Shown here: in pieces, positions 7,817 to 17,303 of the stretch | How the letters are laid out: the number at the start of each line of letters is the position of its first letter | How positions within the stretch are numbered: the first letter of the stretch is position 1 | Source: Planomonospora sp. ID82291 | GTDB lineage: Bacteria > Actinomycetota > Actinomycetes > Streptosporangiales > Streptosporangiaceae | Assembly (NCBI RefSeq): GCF_015711645.1 | Contig: NZ_JABTEX010000003.1 | Location: 496,001-560,000, forward strand | Length of the DNA: 64,000 nucleotides | Direction of reading: 5' to 3' | Notes under the pieces: model-generated | The model's database searches: none | The model's input: only the letters and a program-made list of their open reading frames with translations | Told to the model about the DNA's origin: nothing | Position numbers and translations under genes: made by a program

Positions 7817-9552
7817 ACGTCTCCCACCTGCTGGTCATCACTGCGTGTCACCGGCCGCGCCGGATCGCGTCGCCGGAGGACCGGAACCGCGGCCAGCGCG
7901 GCCGTACCCATCAGTATCAGGGCCCACTCGGGTAGTGCGCCAACCGTGGTGGCCACCGTCGCCCGCGTGCGGACCGGGACCCGCAGCACCGCCATGTCCT
8001 GGACCAGCTCGCGGGTCTCCCAGACCACCTTCCCCTCCGGGGTCACGGAGGCGGAGATGCCGGTGATCGCGGCGGTGACCACCGCGCGGTTGTGCTCCAC
8101 CGCGCGCAGCCGGGACATGGCCAGCTGCTGGGCGGGCAGGCCGGTCAGCGCGTAGGTCGCGTTGTTGGTCTGCACCACCAGCGGGCTGGCGCCGGTCCGG
8201 ACGGTGCCGCGGACGACGCCGTCGAAGGCGACCTCGTAGCAGTTGACCGCTCCGACGGTGACCGGTCCCAGTCGCAGGTCGCCGTCGCGGGTGCCGGGCA
8301 CCGACTGCTTGCCGACCAGGCCGGCCCGCTCGAACAGGGCGAGCACGAGGTCCTGCATCGGGGTGAACTCGCCGAACGGCACCAGCTTCTGCTTGTCGTA
8401 GTAGGCCCCGGGCCCGGTGACGGGGTCCCAGACCAGGCTCCGGGTGGCCCGGTTCTCCTCGCCGATGCCGACCACGGCTCCGACCAGGACGGGCACGCCG
8501 ACGTCCTTGACCGCGGCGTCGATCTCGGCGCGGGCCGTCTCGCTGCGGTAGGGGTCGATGTCGGTGGAGTTCTCCGGCAGCACCACGATGTCGGGCCGGG
8601 GCATCGCGCCCGCCCGTACGGCCCGCGCCATCTCGTGGAGCCTGCCGGTGTGGTTGCGCAGGACCACGGCGGGCTCGTCGCCCAGCGGGGTCATCCCCCG
8701 GCCGGGCACGTTGCCCTGGATCACCCCGACCGTCACGCTCCTGCCCTCGTCGCCCGGCCGGGGCACGGCGAAGGCCGCGGCCGGGACGGCCAGGGCCCCG
8801 GCGAGCGGGAGGACGAGGTGCCGGACGAACCGCGGCCCCGCCGGCCGGGCGAAGGGCCGGTCGGCGGGCGGGACCGAGGATGGGACCGAGGGTGGGACCG
8901 AGGGTGGGACGGAGGACCGGGCGGGGGGCGGGACGGGCACCCGCAGCGAGGCGAGGGCGAGCAGCCCGCCGCAGAGCACCACCGCGAAGCTCACCAGCGG
9001 CGCTCCGCCCAGCGCCGCGTACGGGGTGAAGACCGACTCGCCCTGGCTGAAGGCGACCCGCGCCCAGGGGAAGCCGCCGAAGGGGAAGACCCCCCGCGCC
9101 CACTCCGCGGCCACCCAGAGCGCGGCGCTCCACAGCGGCCACAGGGGCAGCCGCACGACCAGGGCGGCACCGGCGGCCCAGGCGGCGTAGAAGAGGCTCT
9201 CCAGGGCGATCAGACCCAGCCAGGCGTCCACCCCGATGGGGGTGACCCAGTGCAGGCCGGGGCCGAGGAAGGCGAGCCCGCCGACGTAGCCCAGCCAGGC
9301 GGCGCGGCGCGGCCGGGCGCCGTGCACGGCCCGGATCATGAGGGCGGCGCCGAGGGGGGCCAGGAACCAGAGCCCCAGCGGCGGGAAGGCCAGGAAGAGC
9401 AGCAGGCCGCCGACGGCCGCGGCGGCCGCCCGGCCGGACGGGTCCCGCCACCGGGAACGGCCCGGCGCGCCCTCGGGCGACGCGGCGGGCGGAGGGATCG
9501 GCGGAGCACCCGGCGGAGTCCCCGGAGGAGGGGGCGTCTTCTCCTGCACCAC
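7813..9552 (-). CDS. lnt: Apolipoprotein N-acyltransferase
   Basis: 579 residues. A proline-rich N-terminus (1-35) is followed by about seven membrane segments and a periplasm-facing nitrilase-like domain with a second cytosol-anchoring helix near the end. The catalytic triad is recognisable: E327 in VVLPENSTD, the lysine in [15 protein letters not shown] (about residue 385) and C438 in [10 protein letters not shown]. It transfers a third acyl chain to the N-terminal cysteine of lipoproteins; the window encodes several likely substrates (solute-binding protein, FKBPs). A repeated SVPP linker (about 214-229) sits between membrane and periplasmic parts. The downstream ppm gene overlaps by 4 bp. 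ATG 9552 follows GGAG (TCCGTG spacing typical). Confidence 0.92.
   Translation of the reverse strand: MVQEKTPPPPGTPPGAPPIPPPAASPEGAPGRSRWRDPSGRAAAAAVGGLLLFLAFPPLGLWFLAPLGAALMIRAVHGARPRRAAWLGYVGGLAFLGPGLHWVTPIGVDAWLGLIALESLFYAAWAAGAALVVRLPLWPLWSAALWVAAEWARGVFPFGGFPWARVAFSQGESVFTPYAALGGAPLVSFAVVLCGGLLALASLRVPVPPPARSSVPPSVPPSVPSSVPPADRPFARPAGPRFVRHLVLPLAGALAVPAAAFAVPRPGDEGRSVTVGVIQGNVPGRGMTPLGDEPAVVLRNHTGRLHEMARAVRAGAMPRPDIVVLPENSTDIDPYRSETARAEIDAAVKDVGVPVLVGAVVGIGEENRATRSLVWDPVTGPGAYYDKQKLVPFGEFTPMQDLVLALFERAGLVGKQSVPGTRDGDLRLGPVTVGAVNCYEVAFDGVVRGTVRTGASPLVVQTNNATYALTGLPAQQLAMSRLRAVEHNRAVVTAAITGISASVTPEGKVVWETRELVQDMAVLRVPVRTRATVATTVGALPEWALILMGTAALAAVPVLRRRDPARPVTRSDDQQVGDV
8872..8921 (-). repeat. 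Short in-frame repeat in lnt encoding SVPP units
   Basis: Four imperfect copies of GGGACCGAGGGT (read [16 protein letters not shown]) in the loop between the membrane and nitrilase domains of Lnt. Likely a length-variable linker. Confidence 0.75.
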
Positions 9553-9629
9553 GGAGGCTCCTCACGGACGTCGGACCTGGCCGGACCCGGGCGGGCCCGC
9601 CAACCGAACGCTACCCCCGGCACGGCAGC

Positions 9630-9671
9630 GGGGTGACCTCCAGGGCGGACGGATGCCCTGGGGATCACCCC
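9630..9671. other. Imperfect 17-bp inverted repeat upstream of lnt
   Basis: Arms 9630-9646 and 9655-9671 pair with two mismatches around an 8-nt loop (GGGGTGACCTCCAGGGC against its complement). It lies about 80 nt upstream of the lnt start, so it is either in the lnt leader, an operator, or a terminator. Confidence 0.45.
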
Positions 9672-9981
9672 GAGACCTGCAGACGCCGGCACGGGAGCGG
9701 GAAGAGTGCCCGGACGAACCCTTCGGACCGGTTCCGTCCCGTCGGCGGCGGGCGCGGATTGCCGTTGTCTACTGGGTGTCCAGGCCCCTCCCGGGTCCGT
9801 TCCCCCCGCCCGGCTGGGGTGCCCCGACCCGACTGACCACAGGTCCTGCGCCTGGCTGTACGGACGGAGTCACGCTCCGCCGCGGGCGAGGAACCGGTGC
9901 TGTCGGAGGCGGCCAACCGGCCAGTCCCGTGCTGGACTGGGCAGCAAAACTACCGACCTCAGCTCAGATGTCAACCTCGCC

Positions 9982-10016
9982 CCCAGCTGCGGAAACACCT
10001 CGTTTCCGCAGCTGGG
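9982..10016 (-). terminator. Perfect 15-bp stem hairpin after the helicase gene
   Basis: CCCAGCTGCGGAAAC at 9982-9996 is exactly complementary to 10002-10016 with loop ACCTC. It lies about 143 nt past the helicase stop. There is no T tract, as is common for actinobacterial terminators. The length and perfection would also suit a protein-binding dyad. Confidence 0.5.
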
Positions 10017-10158
10017 AAGCGGTCGTCCCAGCCGCGCGCGGCCTTGCTCCGTGTCCGGATCGCCGCCGCCCCCGACGGCGGTCCCGCGACGGTCCTGTGA
10101 CATCTCCGTGACCGCTCTGCGGCGGATCCGTGATGTCCCTGCGAGGGGCCCCGGCGGC

Positions 10159-12489
10159 TCAGCCGCTCCGGCGCCGTTCGAGCCCGGCGAGCGGCTCGGG
10201 CAGCGGGGCCCCGTGGACCACGCCGAGCCGCCGCGTCGCCCTGGTCAGGGCGACGTACAGGTCGCTCGCCCCGCGGGGCGACTCGCTCAGGATACGGTCC
10301 GGCTCGACCACGATGACCGTGTCGAACTCCAGCCCCTTGGCGTCGGCGACGCTCAGGACCGCCGCGGGGGCGTCCAGGGCCGCCGTGCCGGGCCCGGCGA
10401 CCGCGCCGTCGACGGCCCGGGTCACCACCTCGCCCAGCTCGGCTCCGAGGGACTCGGGGACGAGCACCGCCAGGCGGCCGCCCTCGACGATCTCGGCCTT
10501 GACCACCTCGGGCAGGGACTCCAGCGGGGAGGCCGCCCAGGGCCGCTCGCCGGTCTCCCGGACCGAGGCGGGCGCGGTGAGCCCGGGGCCGACCAGCGGG
10601 AGCACGGCGGCGGCCACCGCCATCAGCTCGGTGGGGGTGCGGTAGTTGACGGTGAGGTTCTCGACCCGCCACCGCCCGCCCACGTACGGGTCGAGCACCC
10701 GCTCCCAGGAGCGGGCCCCGGCCGCCGACGCGGTCTGCGCCAGGTCGCCGACGATCGTCATCGACCGGGTGGGGCACCGGCGCATGACCATCCGCCAGTC
10801 CATCGGCGACAGCTCCTGCGCCTCGTCCACGATGATGTGCCCGAAGGCCCAGGTGCGGTCGCCCGCGGCCCGCTCGGCGGTGGTGAGGTAGAACTCGTCG
10901 CCCAGGTGCCGGGCGGCGAACCTCTCCGCGTCCATGATCTCGGACAGGCCGGTCAGCTCCAGCACCTCCTTGGCGTAGGCGAGCTGCATGCTGTCCTCCT
11001 CGCGCGCGGCGGCGCGGGCGGCGGCCTGCTCCTCCTCGGCCATCCACGCCCCGGCCCGCAGCACGCCCGGGTCGATGTCGCCGAGCAGTTCGGCGGCCTC
11101 GTCCAGCAGGGCCACGTCGGCCGGCGACCACCAGCCCTCCCCGGTGCGGGGCGGCTCGCGCAGCAGCAGCGCGCGCTCGGCCGGGCTCAGATCGGCCGCG
11201 GCGTACTCGAGCCGCTCGCGGGAGGTGAACAGCCCCAGCAGGAGCTGCTGCGGGGTGGTGTAGGGCCACAACCGGTTCAGCGCGGCCTTGACCGGCCGCT
11301 CGGTGCGGAGCTCCTCGCGCAGGTCGGCCAGCTCGTCGTCGTCGATGACGCCCTTGCCCAGCAGCTTGGCGGCCTGCCGGGCGAGGGCGTTGAGCAGGTG
11401 GCGGACGAAGACCGCGCGGGCCTCGTTGTGGGGGCGGCGCGAGCGGGCGGCCCGGTTGCGCGCGGCCTCCAGGGTGCGGCCGTCGAGGCTGAGGGTGTAG
11501 CGGTCCAGCTTGATCTCGATCGGCCGCCGGGGCACCCGCTGCCGCTCCCGCACGGCGCGCGCCACGACCTGGGCCATCCGCTCGTCGCCCTTGACCGCGG
11601 CCGTCTCGGGCCGCTCGGCGGCGGTCGCGGCGACCCCGGGGTACAGCTCGGCGACCGTGGACAGCAGCACGTCGGTCTCGCCCAGGGAGGGCAGGACCTG
11701 CTCGATGTAGCGCAGGAAGGTCAGGTTGGGGCCGAGGATGAGCACGCCCCGGCGGGCCAGCTTCTCCCGGTGGGTGTAGAGCAGGTAGGCCGCCCGGTGC
11801 AGGGCCACGACGGTCTTGCCGGTGCCGGGCCCGCCCTGCACGACGAGCACGCCGGACAGGTCCGAGCGGATGATGCGGTCCTGCTCGGCCTGGATGGTGG
11901 CCACGATGTCGCGCATCCGGCCGGTGCGGTGGGCGCCCAGGGAGGCCAGCAGCGCGGCCTCGCCGTTGAGCGTGGCCGCGTCCTCCTCGCTGAGGGCGTC
12001 GAGGTCGAGCAGGTCGTCGTCGACGCCGATCACCCTGCGGCCCCTGGTCTGCAGGTGCCGGCGGCGGGTGACGCCCATCGGGGAGGCGGGGGTGGCCCGG
12101 TAGAACGGCTGCGCCACCGGTGCCCGCCAGTCGATCAGCAGGCGGTGCTGGTCGTCGTCGGCCAGGCCGAGGCGGCCGATGTAGAGGGAGGTGTGGTCGG
12201 CGTTGTCGAGCCGGCCGAAGCACAGGCCGTTCTCCACCGCCCACAGGCGCGCCAGCCGCTCGGCGTACATCCCGGCGAAGCTGTCGCGCTCCGAACGGTT
12301 CTGGTGGGTGCCGCCGCCCCCCTGGGCCAGCACCCCGTCGAGCTGCCGCTGGGTGCGGTCGCGCAACAGGTCGAGCCGCTCGTAGAGCGAGGTGACATAC
12401 TCCTGTTCCTTGGCGAGCTCGATTTGACGGGTTGCCGTCGCTCCACTATCTTTGCCGCTAATAGGATACTCCGGGCCATATAAATGCAT
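10159..12489 (-). CDS. HelD-like superfamily 1 helicase / RNA polymerase-associated ATPase
   Basis: 776 residues. An N-terminal coiled-coil arm (about 20-120, 'LAKEQEYVTSLYERLDLLRDR...AVENGLCFGRLD') and 'YIGRLG...LLIDWRAP...PFY' are hallmarks of the HelD group. Walker A is GGPGTGKTVVALHRA (about 222-236), Walker B 'IIVDEAQELSPMDWR', a UvrD-type motif 'VNYRTPTELM', and C-terminal 'VYVALTRATRRLGVVH'. HelD proteins bind RNA polymerase, use ATP to release it from nucleic acid, and some (HelR) give rifamycin tolerance. I see no rifamycin-associated element upstream. The first 15 codons are unusually AT-rich and may not be translated; only ATG 12489 is available as a normal start. Divergent from the ROK regulator. 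Confidence 0.88.
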   Translation of the reverse strand: MHLYGPEYPISGKDSGATATRQIELAKEQEYVTSLYERLDLLRDRTQRQLDGVLAQGGGGTHQNRSERDSFAGMYAERLARLWAVENGLCFGRLDNADHTSLYIGRLGLADDDQHRLLIDWRAPVAQPFYRATPASPMGVTRRRHLQTRGRRVIGVDDDLLDLDALSEEDAATLNGEAALLASLGAHRTGRMRDIVATIQAEQDRIIRSDLSGVLVVQGGPGTGKTVVALHRAAYLLYTHREKLARRGVLILGPNLTFLRYIEQVLPSLGETDVLLSTVAELYPGVAATAAERPETAAVKGDERMAQVVARAVRERQRVPRRPIEIKLDRYTLSLDGRTLEAARNRAARSRRPHNEARAVFVRHLLNALARQAAKLLGKGVIDDDELADLREELRTERPVKAALNRLWPYTTPQQLLLGLFTSRERLEYAAADLSPAERALLLREPPRTGEGWWSPADVALLDEAAELLGDIDPGVLRAGAWMAEEEQAAARAAAREEDSMQLAYAKEVLELTGLSEIMDAERFAARHLGDEFYLTTAERAAGDRTWAFGHIIVDEAQELSPMDWRMVMRRCPTRSMTIVGDLAQTASAAGARSWERVLDPYVGGRWRVENLTVNYRTPTELMAVAAAVLPLVGPGLTAPASVRETGERPWAASPLESLPEVVKAEIVEGGRLAVLVPESLGAELGEVVTRAVDGAVAGPGTAALDAPAAVLSVADAKGLEFDTVIVVEPDRILSESPRGASDLYVALTRATRRLGVVHGAPLPEPLAGLERRRSG

Positions 12490-12561
12490 TGTGCTGGTTG
12501 CTATGACAAACCATCACCCTAGCAGGTCCGTTGAGATGTTCCCATTCCCCGATCTCCCCGA

Positions 12562-12594
12562 GGCGGCCTCCTGCGGCGACCGCAGGAGGCCGCC
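12562..12594. other. Perfect 15-bp hairpin between divergent genes
   Basis: GGCGGCCTCCTGCGG (12562-12576) pairs perfectly with 12580-12594 around a CGA loop. It lies about 75 nt upstream of the HelD-like start and about 125 nt before the ROK start. It could be a leader hairpin or attenuator for the helicase gene or an insulating terminator. No U tract on either strand. Confidence 0.6.
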
Positions 12595-12671
12595 CGCCCG
12601 CCGTCGTCACGGCTTGGTTTCGGGGCCCCTCCCTCCTTGACGGCCCCTCCGGCGGCTCCTTAGATTCTCCT

Positions 12672-12696
12672 CGAGTTAGGAAACTTTCCTAACTCG
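12672..12696. promoter_or_regulatory. ROK-type operator palindrome
   Basis: Perfect dyad with 12-bp arms about a central C; the core is TTAGGAAACTTTCCTAA. This core is the known operator class for actinobacterial ROK sugar regulators. It ends 22 bp before the GTG start of the ROK gene, so the regulator probably represses itself and the sugar operon behind it. Confidence 0.8.
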
Positions 12697-12718
12697 ATGA
12701 CGACGTCCTGGAGGGACC

Positions 12719-13939
12719 GTGCCCCAGCCGACCCCGGGGACCCCGAGCCTGCTGCGCGCCATCAACGACCGGGCCGCGCTCCAGGCGCTCCTGGAGCGCG
12801 GCCCGCTGACCCGCCCGGAGATCGGCGCCCTCACCGGCCTGTCCAAGCCCACCGCCTCCCAGCTCCTCCTCCGGCTGCAGGAGGCCGGGCTGGTCGTGCC
12901 GGGCGGCGTCCGGGAAGGGCTGCCCGGACGCACCGCGGAGGTCTACCGGCTCAACCCGTCCGCCGCCTACGTCGCCGCGCTGGACGTCACCCGCACCCAC
13001 ATCGACGCCAGGGTCGCCGACATCACCGGCGCGGTGGTCGGCGAGTACCGTCAGCCCACTCCGGCCGCCGCCGCCCCCCGGGACGCCGAGCGGGCCACCG
13101 AGGAGGCCGTCCGCAACGTGCGCGCCGCCCTCGACGGCGCGCACGCCCCCGCCGCCCTGCGGCACGTGGTCGTCGGCGTGCAGGGCGCGCCGGACCCCGG
13201 CACCGGCGCGCTCGGCTACGCCACCGCCGAGGACCTGCCCGGCTGGCTCGTCCCCGACCTCGTCGCCACGCTCGGCCGGCGGCTGGGCGTCCGGGTCGCC
13301 GTGGAGAACAACGTCAACCTGGTCGCGCAGGCCGAGCAGGCGCACGGCTCGGCCCGCGGGCACCGCGACTTCGTGCTGCTCTGGGCCGACGAGGGCCTCG
13401 GCGCGGCGCTGGTGCTCGGCGGGCGGCTGCACCGCGGCGCCACCGGCGGCGCGGGCGAGATCGGCTACATGCCCGCCCCCGGCGCCCCCACCGCCCGCGA
13501 GACCGGACGCTACGGCGACCACGGCTACCAGGCGCTCGGCGGCGGTCCCGCGGTGCTCAGGATCCTGCGCTCGCACGGCGTGCACGGCGACGGCCCCGCC
13601 GCCGCGGTGAGCCGGGCCGTACGCGCCGCCGGATCCGGCGGCCCGGAGGCCGCGGCGGCCCTGGCCGGGCTGCGCGACGTCGCCGGGCGCCTGGCCGTCG
13701 GCCTGGCCTCGATCACCGCGGTCGTCGATCCCGAGATCGTCGTGCTGACCGGCGGCACCCTCCTGGCCGGCGGCCGACTGCTGCGCGACCTGGTCGAGGA
13801 GGAGCTGCACGCGCTGACCATCCCCCGGCCGCCCCTGCTGCTCTCGGCCGTCGAGGGCAACCCCGTCCTGGCCGGCGCCCTCGACCTGGCCCTCGCCGCC
13901 GCACGTGAGGAGGTCTTCGGCTCCACCCTGTCCTCCTGA
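12719..13939 (+). CDS. ROK family transcriptional regulator
   Basis: 406 residues; GTG 12719 has GGAGGG 4-5 nt upstream. N-terminal winged helix-turn-helix (about 25-75, 'GPLTRPEIGALTGLSKPTASQLLLRL'), then an ROK sugar-kinase-like domain with 'VENNVNLVAQAE' and 'GAGEIGYMP'. The family normally has a zinc site CxCGxxGC after that; here the segment reads APGAPTARETGRYGDHGY with no cysteine, so the zinc site is lost and sugar sensing may differ. It probably controls the adjoining ABC-GH4-kinase genes through the palindrome at 12672. Kinase activity is not expected. Confidence 0.9.
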   Translation: MPQPTPGTPSLLRAINDRAALQALLERGPLTRPEIGALTGLSKPTASQLLLRLQEAGLVVPGGVREGLPGRTAEVYRLNPSAAYVAALDVTRTHIDARVADITGAVVGEYRQPTPAAAAPRDAERATEEAVRNVRAALDGAHAPAALRHVVVGVQGAPDPGTGALGYATAEDLPGWLVPDLVATLGRRLGVRVAVENNVNLVAQAEQAHGSARGHRDFVLLWADEGLGAALVLGGRLHRGATGGAGEIGYMPAPGAPTARETGRYGDHGYQALGGGPAVLRILRSHGVHGDGPAAAVSRAVRAAGSGGPEAAAALAGLRDVAGRLAVGLASITAVVDPEIVVLTGGTLLAGGRLLRDLVEEELHALTIPRPPLLLSAVEGNPVLAGALDLALAAAREEVFGSTLSS

Positions 13940-14121
13940 GGGTCCTCCTGAGGGTCCTCCCCCTGAGAGGCCTCCTCCGGTCCTCTTGAGCCCCTCCCGC
14001 CCCTGCCCCCGCCCCTGTCCCCGCCACCGACCCCGTCCCCGTCCCTTTCCGCCGTTCGTGGGACCTCCGGCTCTTCCGATTCATCCGGTCATCCCACCCC
14101 CCGATCGAGGAGGCCACTGTC

Positions 14122-15465
14122 GTGAACCGACGGTTTCTCACCCTCGCCACGGCCGCCGTCGCGGCCGCGGCCCTGACCGCCTGCACCGCGGGCGACCGGA
14201 GCGCGCCCGCGCTCGGATCCCAGCCGAAACCCTCCGGGAGCGCCGCCGCGGCGCTGCCCGCGGCGACCATCGAGCTCTGGCACGGGTTCAGCGCCGACAG
14301 CGAGGTCAAGGCGTTCGAGGACGCCGTCGCCGGGTTCCGCAAGAAGTTCCCGCAGATCACCGTCAAGCTGACGAAGGGCGTCCAGGACGACCAGATCACC
14401 CAGGCCGTCCGCGGCGGCACCGCCCCCGACGTGGCCGCCTCCTTCACCACCGACAACGTGGCGCAGTGGTGCCGCAGCGGGGTCTTCCAGGACCTCACCC
14501 CGGTGATCGCCCAGGACGGCGTCGACCTGTCGGTGCTCCCGGCCGCCGCGCGCTCCTACACCGAGTTCGAGGGCCGGCGCTGCACGCTGCCGATGCTCGC
14601 CGACGCCTACGGCCTCTACTACAACAAGGCCCTGATGAAGGGCGAGCAGCCGCCGAAGACCCTCTCGGAGCTGACCGCGCTGGCCAAGAAGCTCACCGTC
14701 CGCGACGCCGACGGGAACATCGAGGTCGCCGGCTTCATCCCCAGCGTCCAGTACTACGAGAACTCCCCCTCCCACCTGGGCCCGATGGTCGGGGCCAGGT
14801 GGTACAACGAGGACGGCACCTCGGCGATCGGCTCCGACCCCGCCTGGAAGAAGCTCCTGACCTGGCAGAAGGAGCTCATCGACTGGTACGGGTACGACAA
14901 GCTCGACAGGTTCCGCAAGGGCCTGGGCGACGAGTGGGGCGCCGAGCACCCCTTCCACGAGGGCAAGGTCGCGATGGCGGTCGACGGCGAGTGGCGCAAC
15001 GCCATGATCACCGGCGACGCGCCGGACCTCGACTACGGCACCGCCCCGGTCCCCGTCGCCGACGACCGGCCCGAGCTGTACGGCAGCGGCTTCACCGCGG
15101 GCACCGTGATCGGCGTGCCGAAGGGGGCCGGGCACCCGCAGCACGCCTGGGAGCTGGTCAAGCACCTGACCACCGACACCGGCAGCCTGGTGACGCTCTC
15201 CAACGCGCTGCGCAACGTGCCGACGACCAGGGCCGCGATGGACTCGCCCGACCTGAAGAAGGACGCGAACTTCCAGACCTTCCTCGACATCTTCAACCAC
15301 CCCAAGACGAGCACGCTCCCGCCGAACGTCAACAGCGTCTTCAACCAGGAGGCTCTCACCACCTTCCTCGTCGAGTGGGAGAAGGGCTCCGTCAAGGACC
15401 TCGACGCCGGGCTGGCCGGGGTCGACAAGCGCATCAACGACAAGCACACGCTCTCCGGGGGCTGA
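14122..15465 (+). CDS. Sugar ABC transporter solute-binding lipoprotein
   Basis: 447 residues, GTG 14122 with GAGGAGG upstream. Lipobox LTAC with acylated C21, then a family 1 (MalE-like) binding fold: 'IELWHGFSADSEVKAFEDAVAGF', 'GTAPDVAASFTTDN', 'LPMLADAYGLYYNKALM' and 'GKVAMAVDGEW'. It binds an oligosaccharide outside the membrane and presents it to the two permeases that follow. The GH4 and BadF-type kinase downstream point to a beta-linked disaccharide such as chitobiose or cellobiose; the substrate is inferred. A 180-bp low-complexity C/T-rich spacer separates it from the ROK gene. No ATPase gene is present, so a shared MsiK-type ATPase is likely. Confidence 0.92.
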   Translation: MNRRFLTLATAAVAAAALTACTAGDRSAPALGSQPKPSGSAAAALPAATIELWHGFSADSEVKAFEDAVAGFRKKFPQITVKLTKGVQDDQITQAVRGGTAPDVAASFTTDNVAQWCRSGVFQDLTPVIAQDGVDLSVLPAAARSYTEFEGRRCTLPMLADAYGLYYNKALMKGEQPPKTLSELTALAKKLTVRDADGNIEVAGFIPSVQYYENSPSHLGPMVGARWYNEDGTSAIGSDPAWKKLLTWQKELIDWYGYDKLDRFRKGLGDEWGAEHPFHEGKVAMAVDGEWRNAMITGDAPDLDYGTAPVPVADDRPELYGSGFTAGTVIGVPKGAGHPQHAWELVKHLTTDTGSLVTLSNALRNVPTTRAAMDSPDLKKDANFQTFLDIFNHPKTSTLPPNVNSVFNQEALTTFLVEWEKGSVKDLDAGLAGVDKRINDKHTLSGG

Positions 15466-15471
15466 TCCGCG

Positions 15472-16410
15472 ATGCGTCCCACCCCTGCGGCGCCGCCCGC
15501 CCGGCGGCGCCGCGAGGGCCTGCGGGCCCTCCTGTGGCTGTCGCCCTGGCTGATCGGGTTCGCGGTCTTCTTCGTCTACCCGCTCGCCGCCACCGTCTAC
15601 TTCTCCTTCCACCGCTACGACCTGTTCACGCTGGAGTTCGTCGGCCTGGACAACTACCGCTACCTGCTGACCGACGACCGGGCCCTCACCTCGATCGGCA
15701 ACACCCTGTGGCTGGTCGTCTTCATGGTCCCGGCCCAGTTGCTCTTCGCCCTGGGGGTGGCCTGGCTGGTCACCCGGCTGAAGGCGGGGGCCGGGTTCTT
15801 CCGGACGGTCTTCTACCTGCCCTCGCTGATCCCGACGGTGGCGGGCACGGTCGCGTTCGTGTTCCTGCTCAACCCGGCCACCGGCCCGATGAACCAGTTC
15901 CTGGAGCTGTTCGGGATCGCCGGCCCGGACTGGTTCGGCGACAAGGACTGGGCCAAGCCGAGCCTGACCCTGCTCGGCATGTGGGGCACCGGCAACACCA
16001 TGGTCATCTTCCTGGCGGCCCTGCTCGACGTGCCGAAGCACCTGTACGAGGCGGCCGCGCTCGACGGGGCGGGGGCCTGGCGGCGGTTCCGCAGCGTCAC
16101 CCTGCCGACGATCTCCCCGGTGCTGCTGTTCTCCGCGGTCACCGGCGTCATCTACGCCCTGCAGTACTTCACCCAGGCGATGATCGCCGCCCGGGTCGCC
16201 TCCGGTTCCACCGACTCCCCCGGCAGCAGCTTCACCCCCGGCTACCCGGAGATGTCCACCCTGACCCTGCCCCAGTGGCTCTTCCAGATGGGCTTCCGCG
16301 ACTTCTCCATGGGGTACGCGTGCGTGCTCGCGCTGCTGCTGTTCGCCGCGTCGATGCTGCTCACCCTGGTCCTGCTGCGCCGGTTCCGCGGACTCGAGGA
16401 GGTCTCGTGA
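15472..16410 (+). CDS. Sugar ABC transporter permease (MalF type)
   Basis: 312 residues, ATG 6 nt after the binding-protein stop. Six membrane segments; 'LLWLSPWLIGFAVFFVYPLAATVYFSF' is the first, and 'EAAALDGAGAWRRFRSVTLP' (about 197-216) is the EAA loop that contacts the ATPase. Typical length for MalF-like inner-membrane subunits of CUT1 transporters. Forms a heterodimer with the next gene product. Confidence 0.93.
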   Translation: MRPTPAAPPARRRREGLRALLWLSPWLIGFAVFFVYPLAATVYFSFHRYDLFTLEFVGLDNYRYLLTDDRALTSIGNTLWLVVFMVPAQLLFALGVAWLVTRLKAGAGFFRTVFYLPSLIPTVAGTVAFVFLLNPATGPMNQFLELFGIAGPDWFGDKDWAKPSLTLLGMWGTGNTMVIFLAALLDVPKHLYEAAALDGAGAWRRFRSVTLPTISPVLLFSAVTGVIYALQYFTQAMIAARVASGSTDSPGSSFTPGYPEMSTLTLPQWLFQMGFRDFSMGYACVLALLLFAASMLLTLVLLRRFRGLEEVS

Positions 16411-17303
16411 GCACCGCACCCGCCGTCCTCCCCCGCACCCCGGGCCCCGCCGTCCGCCGACCGACCGCCGCGGGTCTGCGCCGGCGGCGGGCCCTGCACT
16501 GGATCGCCGTCCACTCCGTCGCGATCGCGCTGGCGATCATGTTCCTCGCCCCGCTGGTCTTCATCGCGCTCACCGCGCTCATGACCGACCAGCAGGCGCT
16601 GACCAGCCGGTTGTGGCCGCACTCGTGGAACTGGGGCAACTTCGCCGAGGTGTTCGCGCGCTCGCCCCTGCTGCAGTGGATCGGCAACACGATGCTGTAC
16701 GCGGGCCTGGGCACCGCGTTCATGCTGCTGTCGTCGGTCCCGGTGGCCTACGCGCTGGCCCGCTTCCGCTTCCCCGGGCGCCGGGCCGCCTTCCTGGCCG
16801 TCATCACGATGATGATGCTGCCGCCGCAGGTGGTCGCCGTACCGGTCTACCTGATCTGGGCCCGCGCTGAGCTCACCGGCACGCTCTGGCCGCTGATCCT
16901 GCCCATGCTGCTCGGCGACGCCTTCTCGATCTTCCTGCTCCGCCAGTTCCTGCTGACGATCCCCAGGGAGTACACCGAGGCGGCCCGGGTCGACGGCTGC
17001 TCGGACCTGGCGACGCTGCTGCGGATCGTCCTGCCCATGGCCCGGCCGGCCATCGCCGCGGTGGCGCTGTTCCAGTTCTTCTACTGCTGGAACGACTACT
17101 ACGGCCCGCTGCTGTACGCCTCCACGAACGTGGACAACTGGACGCTCTCCATCGGGCTGGCGTCCTTCAAAGCACTGCACAGCGTGCAGTGGAACCTCAC
17201 CATGGCGGCCACGCTGCTCGTCATGGCACCGGTGATAATCGTGTTCTTCCTCGCCCAGAGAGTCTTCATCGAGGGCGTCACCTTGACAGGAGTGAAGGGT
17301 TGA
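16407..17303 (+). CDS. Sugar ABC transporter permease (MalG type)
   Basis: 298 residues. GTG 16407 overlaps the previous stop (GTGA) and has GAGGAGG just upstream, so translation is coupled. Six membrane segments with EAA loop 'YTEAARVDGCSDLATLLRIVLP'-like (about 190-211) and C-terminal 'FIEGVTLTGVKG', a standard MalG ending. Pairs with the upstream permease. Confidence 0.93.
   Translation: MSTAPAVLPRTPGPAVRRPTAAGLRRRRALHWIAVHSVAIALAIMFLAPLVFIALTALMTDQQALTSRLWPHSWNWGNFAEVFARSPLLQWIGNTMLYAGLGTAFMLLSSVPVAYALARFRFPGRRAAFLAVITMMMLPPQVVAVPVYLIWARAELTGTLWPLILPMLLGDAFSIFLLRQFLLTIPREYTEAARVDGCSDLATLLRIVLPMARPAIAAVALFQFFYCWNDYYGPLLYASTNVDNWTLSIGLASFKALHSVQWNLTMAATLLVMAPVIIVFFLAQRVFIEGVTLTGVKG

Larger units (their letters stand above)
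9553..10158. other. 606-bp intergenic region with two hairpins
   Basis: No credible gene: open frames here on both strands have no SD and non-coding base use. The region lies between the helicase stop (10159) and the lnt start (9552), both minus strand. It holds a perfect 15-bp hairpin (9982-10016) and an imperfect 17-bp hairpin (9630-9671), and should contain the lnt promoter and the helicase terminator. Confidence 0.7.

Noticed and set aside
12490-12718. Rifamycin-associated element upstream of the HelD-like gene
   Set aside because: No sequence resembling the known element was seen; only an unrelated 15-bp hairpin and the ROK operator.
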